Assembly: GCA_958450365.1 (NCBI GenBank)
Contig: CAUEEP010000724.1
Coordinates: 806,001-870,000, forward strand
DNA: 64,000 nt
From: Mesorhabditis belari
Lineage: Eukaryota > Nematoda > Chromadorea > Rhabditida > Rhabditidae
Direction: 5' to 3'
The notes under the pieces were generated by a model that was not told where the DNA came from, did not search any database, and was given only the letters and a program-made list of their open reading frames with translations. Both the position numbers and the translations under genes were made by a program. Shown piece after piece: positions 34,701 through 44,059 of this stretch (positions within the stretch are counted from its first letter, which is position 1; every line of letters begins with the position of its first letter).

Positions 34701-37597
34701 ACATTGAAGAATCTTGTCTTGAAGTCAAAAATTTAAGTCCTACAGTACAATGACTGCACTTTGACTTCACTGGATAGTGACTACACTAAGCTACAATCAA
34801 CAATACAATAATGAAGACTACAATTACGGTTTACGGTAGGCTACAACGACTACGGTAGGCTTAGAACGATTACAGTAGGCTTAGGCTTAGGCTTAGGCTT
34901 AGGCACAGTTCAGTCATTGTACTTTTCCCTCCAATCTGTAAACGCACCCTTTCTGGTGCACAGATTTATCATTTTCTTGCAGTAAAAACTCTGGTTTCTC
35001 GAGAAAAACGAGGAATTCAGTGCACCAGAAGAAGTGCGTTCAAAAACTTTAGCACAAACGCTGAACAAACGCAAAAACGCAAAAAGTCTAACATACTTTG
35101 TGCTCAAATTTCGAAAAGCACCTATTCTGATGCACTTGATTTTCTCGCATCAAGGACTTGATATCAAAAGAAAAGTGGAGACTCCAGTGCAGATTCCAGT
35201 GCACCAGAAGGGCTACGTTTACAGGCTCAAGCACAAAGTATACGGCCGCTCACCGCTTTGCTGCACACATCCGCCGAGTGACGCCGGGAACCAGCCTTTC
35301 TTCGTGCAAAGGACCTTAATCAATCATCAATCAATCAAATCAATCAAATCAATCAAATCAATAATCAAATTTAGATATCAATTTACATACCGTAAATACT
35401 GTAATAGTACCCCAACCCCATAATGACGGTTCCGGAGCGTTGCGTAGTCTAGCTTTGAACGAGTTTTTCTCGACACTGGTTTATGCTATAATGTTCGTTT
35501 TGGTTTCAAAAAATAGCTGAAATTCAGGGCTATTTTTTGATACCTAAATGCGCATTGTAGCATAAACCAGTGTCGAGAAAAACTCGTTAAAAGCTAGACT
35601 ACGCAACACTCCGCACCGTCATTATCGGGGTGGGGTACTATTAGTATTTCTAGATTAGTATTTACGGTATCTATTATTTAATATAGCTTTATTCATACTT
35701 GTGTTTGTCCTGTAGCCGAAAAGCCAGAGTCACAAATCGTGTGCGCAGCGGTGCCGAGAGAGAACGCGCCCGAGCCCGGCGTCGAGTAGTGGACCTGTAA
35801 GTGGACCTGTAAGTGGACGAGAATTAGATCTGTAAGTCTGTAATCTGAAAGTGATTATGGATCTAATTATCGAGATCTACTCATTATCTAATCTAGATTT
35901 AGATTAGATATTGATTAGATTAACTACTGATTAGATTAGATACTGGTTAGATTAGCTAGTGATTAGATTAGCTACTGGTTAGATTAACTACTGCTTAGAT
36001 TAGCTACTGATTAGATTAGCTACTGATTAGATTAGCTAGTGATTAGAGTAGCTACTGATTAGATTAGCCACTGATTAGATTAGCTACTGGTTAGATTAGC
36101 TAGTGATTAGATTAGCTAGTGATTGGATTAGCTACTGATTAGATTAGCTACTGATTAGATTAGATATTGGTTAGATTAGATATTGATTAGATTAGCTACT
36201 GATTAGATTAGATACTGATTTTTAAGAATATTATCTAATATTATCTAATATTAATCGAGATTCTTATCAGAAACCTTTCCGTGCTCAACGTCCAGAAGTT
36301 TCATGCAATTTTGCTCGGTGCCCGCTGGATGAACGACACTTCCGCCGTCGGACCAGCTAGAATTTAGAATTCATTTTCTAAAACATATTCATTTCCCTGT
36401 TGAGGCACTAAACTATTGTAATCTTGTCTTTAAATTTTGAGATAAGATTACGGTGGTTTAGAAAAGGGAACCCTGTGGATAGATTGGATAAATTAGAGAC
36501 AGGATTACGGTAGTTTTCGGCTAGATATCGCCTAGACGCCTAGTTAGACTCCTTACCCGAAACAAGAGAACGTTAAATCTCGGGTCATCCCCGGGAAACG
36601 AGCTGACGGATCCAACGAGTAGGCGAAGGCTGAAAACACCTCTGAATCACTTGTACCTTTAGCAAACTGTGCTCTTGTAAAAGCAATCCTTCTAAACTTC
36701 TGCACTTCGTACTGAATTCTTCAGTTTTCTCCTTCAGTTTTCAGGAACAACTTGAGGAATTCAGTGCGCCAGAAAGAGTGGGTTTACAGATTTGACCCCA
36801 ATGAGCATACTCGTATGCTGAAATTACTTGTATCTTTTCCGTTTCCTTGGAAATATTTGAAAATTGGCACATCGGCCCCGCATGCGCCCAGGGTTCGCCC
36901 GCAGAAGAGATTATCGTGAAGATCTGGAAGTGTTGTTTTGTATTTTATAATACTAAAAAGTTAAGGAACTGGTTAATTTAAGCGTAAAGATTTACCGCTA
37001 CAATGGCAACGATAAAGGTAATGTAACGGGAAAGGATACTGTAAAGGCAAACACTAAACGATGCCTGTAATGGAACTGCTTCAAGAACTGCCTCACGATC
37101 TGCTTTACGAACTGCTTCACGAATTGCTTTGCAAACTGCTTCAAGAACTGCTTCACGAACTGCTTTACAAACTGCTTCAAGAACTGCTTCAAGAACTGCT
37201 TCAAGAACTGCCTCCCGATCTGCTTCACGAACTACTTTACGAACTACCCCACGATCTGCTTTACGAACTGCCCCATAAGCTGCTCTACGAACTGCTTTAC
37301 GAACTGCTTCACGAACTACCCCACAAACCGCCCACTATTATTATTATTATTCACCTGTAACGGTACTGCAACTAAACTAATTACCATATCTACAAGCTTA
37401 TACAGTTAGATTGCTTAGAATTTAAAACCAATAATCTCCACTTACCCGTAAATCCATACGGTGCTCCTAAAATGTTCTCCAAATGATTGATTTGCCCGTC
37501 GTCGCGTTGATTGGTGCCGATCTTCGCCGAACATCCATTCACACAACCGCCCGCACTTCGCGCCATTAATACGACGAAATTGTCACGATCTTTTGGG
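19759..37597 (-). CDS. sushi/CCP-repeat protein, upstream block (N-terminal region and CCP 1-10)
   Basis: Twenty-six exons join in phase into 826 residues: 37597-37446, 36923-36828, 36629-36557, 36356-36275, 35794-35699, 35314-35254, 34650-34555, 33880-33816, 31924-31777, 31735-31629, 31476-31429, 31297-31249, 29854-29750, 29658-29545, 29223-29107, 27160-27054, 26860-26777, 26667-26599, 26527-26410, 25747-25658, 24616-24581, 23611-23525, 23266-23183, 22458-22372, 21484-21365, 19949-19759. The first three exons encode an unrecognised Cys-containing region (GGCVNGCSAKIG, FCGRTLGACGADV). Ten CCP modules follow with repeated C-N-G-x-W motifs (CNNGVW, CQNGGW, CLNGGW, CTNGQW twice). Sixteen of 25 introns are phase 1, mostly splitting a Gly codon. 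The last exon is a whole CCP ending GICV and TAA, but GTGTATAAG there could also be a donor leading to the block at 17119. A first exon with start codon must lie above 37.6 kb. Extracellular function is inferred from the CCP fold only. Confidence 0.82.
19968..20215. mobile_element. two adjacent short palindromic MITEs (TACTTTGTGCTC family)
   Basis: 19968-20062 and about 20085-20215 each contain a block like AAACACACACCTTCTGGTGCG and its inverted partner (CACCAGAAAGGGCATGTTT; ACCAGAAAGAGGCGTTTACA). The family recurs through the window (see 34905, 35093, 36662, 56968, 58254, 58450). Confidence 0.6.
20455..20945. repeat. about 29-bp array (TAGCTAGATTACAGTAGATTC)
   Basis: Roughly 15 units of AAAAGGTAGCTAGATTACAG plus TAGATTC, preceded by shorter TAGGCTACGGTAGA units. 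C/A variation in the CAGTAG/CGGTAG core is frequent. Confidence 0.9.
21493..21605. mobile_element. short palindromic MITE (TACTTTGTGCTC family)
   Basis: CAATCCTTCTGGCGCACTG in the left arm and CAGTGCACTAGAAGGGGTG in the right arm, with TTTACAGA and GCACAAAG at the end. It is only a few bases from exon 21484-21365. Confidence 0.6.
21715..22090. repeat. 11-bp array (TATTGAAGCTC), about 33 copies
   Basis: TATTGAAGCTC with AGTGAAGCTC, ACTCAAGCTC and ACTGAAGCTA variants. A block of about 90 bp is repeated as a higher-order unit. Confidence 0.95.
22555..22765 (+). repeat. tRNA-like SINE with pyrimidine-rich leader
   Basis: A TCTTTCTTCCTTTC tract (22555-22650) precedes TTGGGCAAGGCGCCGATAGCTCAATGG-type sequence with an A box (TAGCTCAATGGCAGAG) and a degenerate B box (CTTCGAGCCCC). 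The leader-plus-A-box order matches the copies at 11.9 kb and 57.6 kb on the minus strand. Confidence 0.5.
23040..23140 (+). repeat. tRNA-like sequence
   Basis: A box TTGCTCAGTGGTAGAGCA and B box AGGGTTCAATTCC about 50 bp apart, with a duplicated GGAAAATGTC in between. No convincing acceptor stem. Probably tRNA-derived SINE or pseudogene. Confidence 0.55.
23715..24100. repeat. 29-bp array around CTAGTACTCTACAG
   Basis: Units CCCTAGTACTCTACAGTACT plus GTGCTATA, then a short end block of TCTACAGTCCCCTAC copies. Confidence 0.9.
25012..25344. mobile_element. 333-bp palindromic MITE
   Basis: Inverted ends ACCGAAAGGATTACTGTACA. The arms continue through the complement of CGGGTTACGGTAGTC to a centre of AAGCTTTTTGGAGC units near 25160. 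Confidence 0.85.
25410..25545. repeat. 30-bp array, 5 perfect copies
   Basis: Unit GAGGCTTGCCGATGTTCGGA plus ACAAGTTACC. Copies are identical, so expansion is recent. No spacers, hence not a CRISPR. Confidence 0.95.
25900..26245. repeat. degenerate array of TATTCAGTCTAGATTA
   Basis: Loose repeats of GTATTCAGTCTAGATTAG and TACGGTATT with many substitutions; older than the neighbouring 30-bp array. Confidence 0.8.
26920..27030. repeat. 18-bp array (AGAACTAATCGTACTAC), 6 copies
   Basis: It lies just beyond a fragment of the TACTTTGTGCTC palindromic family (CCAGAAAGGTGCGTTTACA at 26883). Confidence 0.9.
27475..27695. repeat. 20-bp array (GCTAAGCTAACGCGCTCACG), about 10 copies
   Basis: Perfect repeats of GGCTAAGCTAACGCGCTCAC with shorter 14-bp GGCTAACGCGCTCAC units at both ends. 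Confidence 0.95.
28008..28090 (+). repeat. tRNA-like sequence
   Basis: A-box region TGGTGTAGCGGTAAGTC and B box TGGTTCGAATCCGG with about 40 nt between. Acceptor ends GTGACCG and TTGCGA do not pair well. A pseudogene or SINE head; a functional tRNA with intron cannot be excluded. Confidence 0.5.
28400..28745. repeat. array of CCTGCTGGCCCTATAGGCCC units
   Basis: Units of about 40-50 bp alternating CCTGCTGACCCTATAGGCCC, TATCGGACTTCTTTGGTCC and variants. GGCCCTATAGGCC is itself palindromic. Confidence 0.9.
29940..30165. repeat. 12-bp array (TAGCCTCTATG), about 18 copies
   Basis: TGTAGCCTCTAT with CTGTAGCC, AAGTAGCC and TAGTCTC variants. Confidence 0.9.
30264..31189. mobile_element. 926-bp MITE with mariner-like ends and 21-bp core array
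   Basis: Inverted ends TTGGGTTATCCAGTTATGAA and TTGGTTTGTCCAGTTATGAA, flanked by TA. The arms run about 350 bp. The core, 30645-30985, has about 16 copies of a 21-bp unit GAGCTGGCTCTGAGTCCAGA. A sister copy with only four units is at 51962-52613. The end sequence resembles mariner termini, so mobilisation by a mariner transposase is likely. Confidence 0.88.
31965..32130. repeat. array of AGTCAGATAGTCAGCT
   Basis: 8-bp TCAGATAG and TCAGCTAG units in mixed order. Confidence 0.9.
32520..32995. repeat. 12-bp array (TCTCAACCGGAAC), about 36 copies
   Basis: CTCAACCGGAACC, CTCAACCGGAACAT and CCAGAAAGT variants, arranged in higher-order blocks. Confidence 0.95.
33000..33800. other. no exon recognised in this intron segment
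   Basis: The stretch 33170-33290 is weakly similar to 56185-56300 on the same strand (shared GGAACAGCTAT, AAAGAACACTTCTCC, CATAGGGATTTCTCTT). This points to a diverged interspersed repeat of unknown class. Confidence 0.35.
34085..34440. repeat. 21-bp array (TACAGTAGGCTTACAACGAT), about 16 copies
   Basis: GATTACAGTAGGCTTACAAC with CAGTAG/CGGTAG variants. A few units recur at 34820-34880 and run into a TTAGGC-like stretch. Confidence 0.9.
34877..34906. repeat. short TTAGGC run (nematode telomere motif)
   Basis: About five GGCTTA units in tandem directly after TACAGTAGGCTTA array units. It can be explained as slippage of the array unit, or as an interstitial telomere-like patch. Confidence 0.5.
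34905..35055. mobile_element. short palindromic MITE (TACTTTGTGCTC family)
   Basis: CTGTAAACGCACCCTTTCTG, GTGCAC and, in the right arm, CAGTGCACCAGAAGAAGTGCG. The centre is AT-rich around 34985. Confidence 0.65.
35093..35245. mobile_element. short palindromic MITE (TACTTTGTGCTC family)
   Basis: It starts ACTTTGTGCTC and ends GAGC..AAGT-type (CTCAAGCACAAAGTATAC), with GTGCACCAGAAGGGCTACG in the right arm. It lies head to tail with the copy at 34905 and beside exon 35314-35254. Confidence 0.65.
35388..35669. mobile_element. 282-bp palindromic MITE, uninterrupted copy
   Basis: Ends TACCGTAAATACTGTAATAG and complement. Long arms contain CTAGACTACGCAACACTCCG and ACCAGTGTCGAGAAAAACTC. It serves as the empty-site reference for the nested copy at 51943-52865. 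Confidence 0.88.
35885..36225. repeat. 17-bp array (TAGATTAGCTACTGATT), about 20 copies
   Basis: GATTAGATTAGCTACTG with AGTGATTAG and ATATTG variants. Confidence 0.9.
36662..36800. mobile_element. short palindromic MITE (TACTTTGTGCTC family), diverged
   Basis: GTGCTCTTGTAAAAGCAATCC in the left arm and AGTGCGCCAGAAAGAGTGGG TTTACAGA in the right arm. Confidence 0.55.
37070..37325. repeat. 12-bp array (GAACTGCTTCAC), about 21 copies
   Basis: GAACTGCTTCAA, GAACTGCTTTAC, GATCTGCTTTAC variants, frame-preserving. Leu-Glu-rich and Lys-Gln-rich open frames are artefacts of the unit. Confidence 0.9.
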
Positions 37598-37954
37598 CTA
37601 AACATTTGATAGAATAAGCTATAGTAATGGATGTATTTAACCCTATCTTGGTCTGTGCTAGTCTTTATGGCCTTTATGGCAATCCAGGGCCAAACCAGGC
37701 AATCCAGGACCAAACCAGGCAATCCAGGACCTGAATTCTAGCCTGATCTGGCCTGTAAGTTGACATTAATATCGCATTGATGTTAGACAGGGTTAGGCGG
37801 ATGTTAGACAGGGTTTTTTATCCCCAGTTTTCTACAGTAGTTTAATCTTATTGATAGTTATACTAGCAGGTATACTAGCAGGTATACTGTAACTACTGAA
37901 TGGCTTTTTTTCTATCCCACCAACCTTCTCACATATCCTTTATCCGTGAGATCT

Positions 37955-38170
37955 TCATCCGAGATTCGATAAACATCTCCAGTCCCATCTCCAGTCCCAT
38001 TTCCATCTTTTAACCAAACCGATACGGCAGCTTAAAATCGATTTATTCAAAGGAAAGTATTTAATCAAACCGAGATCTTTTGGTGCATCCGATGATGGAC
38101 AAAGCTGACTGTTGAGCAGAGAAAATTTGGAAAATAGAAGAAATAGTTGAATGAAGTGTTTGAATAACAT
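37955..38170 (-). other. candidate signal-peptide exon of the sushi gene
   Basis: ATG at 38170-38168 opens MLFKHFIQLFLLFSKFSLLN, a good signal peptide, and continues SQLCPSSDAPKDLGLI. It lies directly upstream of the first sushi-gene exon, on the same strand. However, its possible donors are phase 0 or 1 while the next exon (37597) needs phase 2, so an exon is missing or the model is wrong. A similar stretch (PSSDAQKDLTLL, 38225-38330) suggests local duplication. Confidence 0.35.
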
Positions 38171-38599
38171 TCCTTCAAAGCATCAGCTAGCTAAAGTAAA
38201 GCATATTGTGTCATATAAAGCATAAAAAAATGTCCTTGACCAGTAAAGTGAGATCTTTTTGTGCATCTGATGATGGAAAAAGCTGATAGCAAAGTAAAAA
38301 CACTGGGGATACTCCAAAAGTTGGGTTCTTTTTCCCCCATGGTTTGGTTTTTTTTTTTTTTTTATTTTTCTGGATGGGTCGGAGAGGAAGTACTTTGGGT
38401 TCAACGGTTGAGGCTAGTTTAATGCAAGAGAAGGGGGTGCATGCACGAGTTTGGAGCACGCTCTACCTTCTCGCCACCGTGAACACGTTCCCAAAAACAC
38501 CTCCAGGCCTGTGTTGCCGTCAAGGGAGATCTTTTTGAAAAAAAAAAAGTAAATTTCTAAGTTAATTATTTAAAAAGAATAGAAATCACCCGGCTAGAG

Positions 38600-39591
38600 T
38601 GATTTGATGGGTTTACAAATTTTTGGAGACACTACAAGGCTTGGAGAAAAACAAGATCGTCACTCATCAGACACCTCAGCTAAAAGGCACCTATTTGAGA
38701 AAACTAAGCGAAAAAGCGGCACCCCAACTGGATGATTCCAAATTATTCGAACTCAATACCAACGACCATCGGGTATCATGAATTAGGAGAAGAGTTAAGG
38801 GTTGATCATGTTACAGTGCTAATCACCTTCATACCCTTGGATTTAAATAGAAACTTCGGACTTGGGTGCCTCATGACCTCACTGACCCCAGAAGTGGCAG
38901 CGCGCCTCCATCAGTGCCGCTCATCTCTCACGATACGAAAGAAAATCCTTCCTTCTTCGAATTGTGACAGGAGATCAAATGGGTTTTATCTGTGAACTTT
39001 CGGAGGAAGCGGCAATGGATGGGGCCAGGCGAGAAACCCGAAAGTGACCTTAGGCCCGATTTGCACCAGAAGAAGCTCTGCGTTTTCGGGGATATGGAGG
39101 GAGTGGTGGACTGGGAATTGCTGGATAGCAAGACGACCGTTAACGCAACCAAATAGTGAACAGTTAGGAAAGGTGAATGAATCCCGGAAGAAGAATAGGC
39201 CCTTCAAGTCAAAGATCGTTCTCCTCCACGACAACGCGCGTTCTCATGTTGCAAAACTGACTCGCTCTAAAATAAACAGCCTTATTTGGGAGCTTTAGGC
39301 GCATTCCCCATAAAGTCCAGCTCCTTTTGATTACTATTTATTCCGGGTCATGAGTAATGAACTTGCGGGAGAACCCTTCAATTCGGAAGAAGCAGTCAAA
39401 AATTGGCTTTGAAAGTTTTTCGATTTAAAACCAAAATCCAACTACGAAAGAGGAATCCGCAAATTGCCTGTAAAATGGGCAGAAGTCGTCAATAATAAAG
39501 GAAATTATTTGGAATGAATTGATGGTTTTATGTTGAATAAATTTTAGTTCAAAGTCCGGCAGTTTTCAATTGACCAAACCAATATTTTGAA
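38600..39591 (+). pseudogene. mariner transposase fossil
   Basis: Decayed reading on the plus strand. Recognisable pieces are LLHDNARSHVAKL near 39220 (second catalytic Asp), PAPFDYYLFR near 39325, and YERGIRKLPVKWAEVVNNKG near 39450 (family C-terminus). There are several stops and frameshifts. The 3' end CAGTTTTCAATTGACCAAAC is probably the terminal repeat; the left end is not certain. Confidence 0.85.
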
Positions 39592-39824
39592 ATAAGTAGG
39601 CAAATAATAATTTCGAAATAATGTAGGTAAGATATTTTTGGGAAGCGGTGCTCTAGCCCCCCTCGCGCCACCCAATCCTCGATTTTTCTCGCACAATTGA
39701 CTTCCGGTTGTTGTGAGCGATGTGTTTAACCCCTTTTCCTCACCCCAAAATCATAATAACACTTAGTTGACTATACAATTGCTATGCTAGAACGAAAAAA
39801 ATGGCTTTAAGAAAGAGTTGAAGT

Positions 39825-39985
39825 CTTCAAAGTCTTTCAGAGTCTTTCAAAGTCTTTCAAAGTCTTTCAGAGTCTTTCAGAGTCTTTCAGAGTCTTTCAG
39901 AGTCTTTCAAAGTCTTTCAGAGTCTTTCAAAGTCTTTCAGAGTCTTTCAAAGTCTTTCAGAGTCTTTCAAAGTCTTTCAAAACCA
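39825..39985. repeat. 11-bp array (AGTCTTTCAAA), about 15 copies
   Basis: AGAGTCTTTCA and AAAGTCTTTCA alternate. Confidence 0.9.
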
Positions 39986-40819
39986 ATTTTTCTTACGTAA
40001 AAGCAACCCTGGCCATTTTGCTGGATTAAAACTGAAAAATTCTAAATCTGAAAATGGATTTTAATACTATATTATATTAAAGAATCTATCTGAAACTTTA
40101 GAATTAAAATTTTCGAAATTTGAAAGCCAAAAGCAGTTGTAAAATTTCAAAATTTCAAAAAAGTTTTCAAGAGATTTGGGGAGCTTTTTTTTGATGAAAA
40201 CAAGTTTTTTTGCATTTTTTTGGGGGTTTTCTATTCATGTCTATTTCGATAATGAGCTCTTGTTTGGCGTACGGTAATCCGGGGGAAATCTCTAGAGTTT
40301 ACCCGGGGATTTTTTTGGCTGTTTGCTGTTTTTTGGCAGTGATTCAGTTGGATTTCGATTTTCAACCAATCTCATGTGAAAAAGTATAGCAAATCCTATT
40401 CAAAAAAGTCGCAAAAAGCTTGGGTTCTCTTTTATCATTTAGAATTTATCATTTAGATATTTACAAGTGTTTCATCCATCATCGGGTAGTCATTATTATA
40501 TAGATACTTTATTCAGAACCTGAGATAAAGTGCGCTAGATTTAGATCTAGATTTAAAAATTAAAGAAAGTGCGCTAGATTTAAAGATTAAAGAAAGTGCT
40601 CTAGATTAAAACACATGAATTCATGCACAAAACACGAAAAGGGCCGATAAAAAGGCGATAAAAGCAACACGATATAATAGTTGTAATAGATGGGTAGCAC
40701 AGAAAACGTCAAGGATCCACTAGAGCTTCAAGCTTCAAGATCATCTACAGATAATTTAAAGGTTTCGAGACTATTGGACTCTCTCAAAACTCTGGGGAGA
40801 CAACGTCAAGGATCTACTA

Positions 40820-41373
40820 CAGGGTGCGTCATAATTATTGCAGCAAGAGTTCAAAGACGTTCAAAGTTTTAAAGAAGAATGTGATGTCATGGGCGTGTAA
40901 AGCCAATAACAATCAAAAATGGACCTTCACGCAAGATGGAGCTCCCGCTCAGACGACTCAGGATTCAGAAGACGGTTCAGGACTGGTGTGTCGCCAACTT
41001 TCCCTCAGTGATCACAAAGGATGAATGGCCTCCAAACTCACCGGATCTCAATGTGATGGACTTTTCCATTTGGGCAATCTTAGAGGCTAATGTCTGCTCT
41101 CGAAAACACACAAGTTTGGATTGTTTGAAGAAGTCTTTGACCAAAGGATGAAAGGCGATTCGGGCTCAAGATGACATTCGGGCCGCAGTGGAGGCATATC
41201 CGAACCGATTAAGGGCTGTTATCAAGGCAAAAGGCGGTCATATCGAATGATCTCTTGTTTCCTTATTTGTTACTGTTAGATAAAGCTATTACTGTTTAAA
41301 AATCTTCTTCCAGTGAAACTTCTTGGTGTGCAATGCCTTGAGTATCTTGTTGCAATAATTATGACGCACCCTG
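40820..41373 (+). mobile_element. Tc1-like deletion derivative, 554 bp
   Basis: Inverted ends CAGGGTGCGTCATAATTATT with TA on both sides. Inside, plus-strand readings include FTQDGAPAQTT and, in another frame, EWPPNSPDLNVMDFSIWAIL with the family's last catalytic positions, then RLRAVIKAKGGHIE and a stop. The N-terminal half is deleted. Confidence 0.85.
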
Positions 41374-42071
41374 TAGAGCTTCAAGAGCAAGATCACTTAC
41401 AGATGATCAACATCATCAACAGATGATCAACATCATCTACAGTTAAAAGCATTCATCCCGACCCTCTTTTTTTCCTGGTCTCTTTGAATTCGGCTCTCTA
41501 CGGGGCGCCTCGAGTAGCGGGCATTTTCTCATACGCGAACCTTTCCGTTTCCAACCGCTAACCTTCCGGGTAGCACAAATAACGTCAAGGATCCACTCCA
41601 CTAGAGATCTACTAGAGCTTCAAGCTTCAATATCAAGATCATCTACAGATAATTTAAAGGCTCCGAGACTATTGAACTCTCTCAAAACTGGACTCTCTCA
41701 AAACTGGACTCTCTCAAAAAGGGAGTCAATTCCAAATTCTAGCAGTTCTTATTGGAAAAGAGTTATAAACAAACTTATTGGAGGAATTTCACAAACTGGA
41801 ATTTCACAAACTGGAATTTCACACACTGGAATTTCTAAAACGAAAGAACCTCTCCTTGAACTAACCGTGGGATTAACTTTGAATAAATCTCGAAAAAGAG
41901 GGATAGGTTGCCTGCCCTTTACAATTTTGAAACATTCTATTAAATCTGTGACCAAGCGGCGGTGTCTAAGAGATTAAAGATCAAAAATTTTGAGTCTATC
42001 TTTGTAACTAAAGTATGCAAATTTGGAAAAATCTATCTAAAAATCTATCTAAAAATCGATTTTCCATAGAG

Positions 42072-42310
42072 CTACCTTGGTATATCTCTGCTGGATTTTT
42101 TTTCTAGGCGAGCGATATCAACTTGTGAATGTGGAGACCAAACTATAGATGCATACTCTAGAATGGGTCTAACGTACAGTACTGGACAATGAAATATCAT
42201 ATTTGAAAAACGATCGTCACTTTCGCGCGCCTGTAACTTTTGTAGATGGTATAAGAAGAAGCTATTCAATCGTAAATTTGTACCCAGGGGGTTTTCGGGA
42301 GCGGGGAATC
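42072..42310 (-). pseudogene. non-LTR retrotransposon (CR1-like) reverse-transcriptase C-terminal fragment
   Basis: Minus-strand reading NRFPAPENPLGTN near 42300 and VRPILEYASIVWSPHSQVDI, a conserved motif of LINE reverse-transcriptase C-termini. Stops and frameshifts follow. Similar PIPKT-GYKFT readings occur at about 51365-51430, 56310-56370 and, weaker, 43170-43215. Confidence 0.8.
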
Positions 42311-42339
42311 GATTGTCTTGTATTGTAGCTAGAATTTAC

Positions 42340-42525
42340 TGTACCAGACTTACTGTACCAGGTATGCTATGCCCTAGCTACAGTAGCTAGGGCCTACTGT
42401 AGCGCAGGTTAACTGTAGTTAGGATTACTATACTCTGGTATAGCTAGGATTGATGTAGCTATGATTACTGTAGCTAGGACTACTGTAGCTAGGATTACAG
42501 TAGCTAGGATTACTGTAGCTAGAGC
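42340..42525. repeat. 16-bp degenerate array (TACTGTAGCTAGGAT)
   Basis: About ten loose copies of GATTACTGTAGCTAGG. Confidence 0.8.
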
Positions 42526-42894
42526 ATGAAGTATTTGTGAAAATATAGAGATCAAATGGTTGACTCTAATCAAAAAGAAGCAAAGAAAGTAATCTTCAGA
42601 AAGCAGAAAAGTTTCCTTTTTTTCGATATCTAGATGAGTGACCTAGATGGGGGGAGAGGTTGAACAAAAAAGGCGCAAAAGAAATTGGAAAAAGGATAGG
42701 GAAACTGGTAGGGAAAGGGGGCGGAAAGGGGAAGGGATTGACCGACAAACGTCTACCAGATAAACATGCGAATAGAAATGGAATAAAGAATGTGAAAATT
42801 AAACAAATTGTCTTGTCATTGTCATTCTTGTCATTGTCATTCTCGTCAATTTCTTTTACACAATTGCTTTTCCAAATCCATCTCGACAACAGCT

Positions 42895-43675
42895 TTCGAT
42901 CTCTTTGCTCGTAAAGGGATTTGGTTTGATGGGAATTTGAAACGGATATTGGGAGGAAACATTGCTCAAAACTTTCATTTCAATGAAGATTTAAAATAAG
43001 AGGAAAAATCTGGAAAGAACTTTGTTTAAACGAACTTTGTTTAAGAATGTCATTTACCGTAAACTTGTCTTGATTTGAGCCAAGGTATTTGTACGTAAAA
43101 AGTACTATATCTTCTTGTACTTTCTTGTACTTCTTGTACTTTCTTGTACTTCTTGTACTTTTTGAAGAAGAATCTACTGTAAATTTGTACCCTAGGGTTT
43201 TCAAAGAAGCTGAATCCGAATCCAGCGTCGACTTTTCAAAATAACATTACTCAAAACTTTCATTCCAGTTCATTTCAGTCATATTCCGATAGTAAAACTT
43301 GTTATTTTGAAGAGTCGATGCTGAATTCGGATTCAGCTTCTTTGAAAACCCTAGGGTACAAATAAAAAAAGAAATTTTCAGTAGATTCTTCTTCAAAAAG
43401 TACAAGAAGTACAAGAAAGTACAAGAAAGTACAAGAAAGTACAAGAAAGTACAAGAAGATATAGTACTTTTTTTACGTACAAATACCTTGGCTCAAGACA
43501 AGTTTACGGTAAATGACATTTTTAAACAAAGTTCGTTTAAACAAAGTTCGTTTAAACAAAGTTCTTTCCAGATTTTTCCTCTTATTTTAAATCTTCATTG
43601 AAATGAAAGCTTTGAGCAATGTTTCCTCCCAATATCCGTTTCAAATCCCCATCCCTTTGAGAGAGATCGAAAAGA
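42895..43675. mobile_element. 780-bp foldback element
   Basis: Left arm 42895-43215 and right arm 43330-43675 are inverted copies (blocks GATATTGGGAGGAAACATTG and GCCAAGGTATTTGTACGT). Each arm has its own CTTGTACTTT run with different copy number. No coding capacity. Confidence 0.85.
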
Positions 43676-44059
43676 GCAGAGAGATCGAAAAGGATTTGAA
43701 ATCGGAAAAGGGGATAATCGGCTTTGTTCTGCTGGGTCAACGCTGAATCATCTATTACCCGAAATGAACCTCAATGAGCAATGGGAAAACGAACTTTCCT
43801 ATTAACAATCTACCCGAAAAACTATTAAGAAAGGGAATTGAGAAGTGAATTGGGTTGCTTTCATAATTTGATTTATTCTGAATTTCCTAGTTAGAGCCGA
43901 CTTTTCAAGCCAAGCCAGACTTGGCTTTAGTTTTGGCAAGAGGAAGATGCTGCCTGTTTTCTGGTATCACTTCTGAAAAGGTATCACTTTTCAAAAACTA
44001 TCGTCATCTTCTTTCTGTTATACTTTTCTGTTATACTTTTCTGTTTTTCCACCAGTACA

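Noticed and set aside
38986..39298. Open frames on both strands near 39 kb
   Set aside because: The plus-strand one is the mariner fossil; the minus-strand ones are its shadows.
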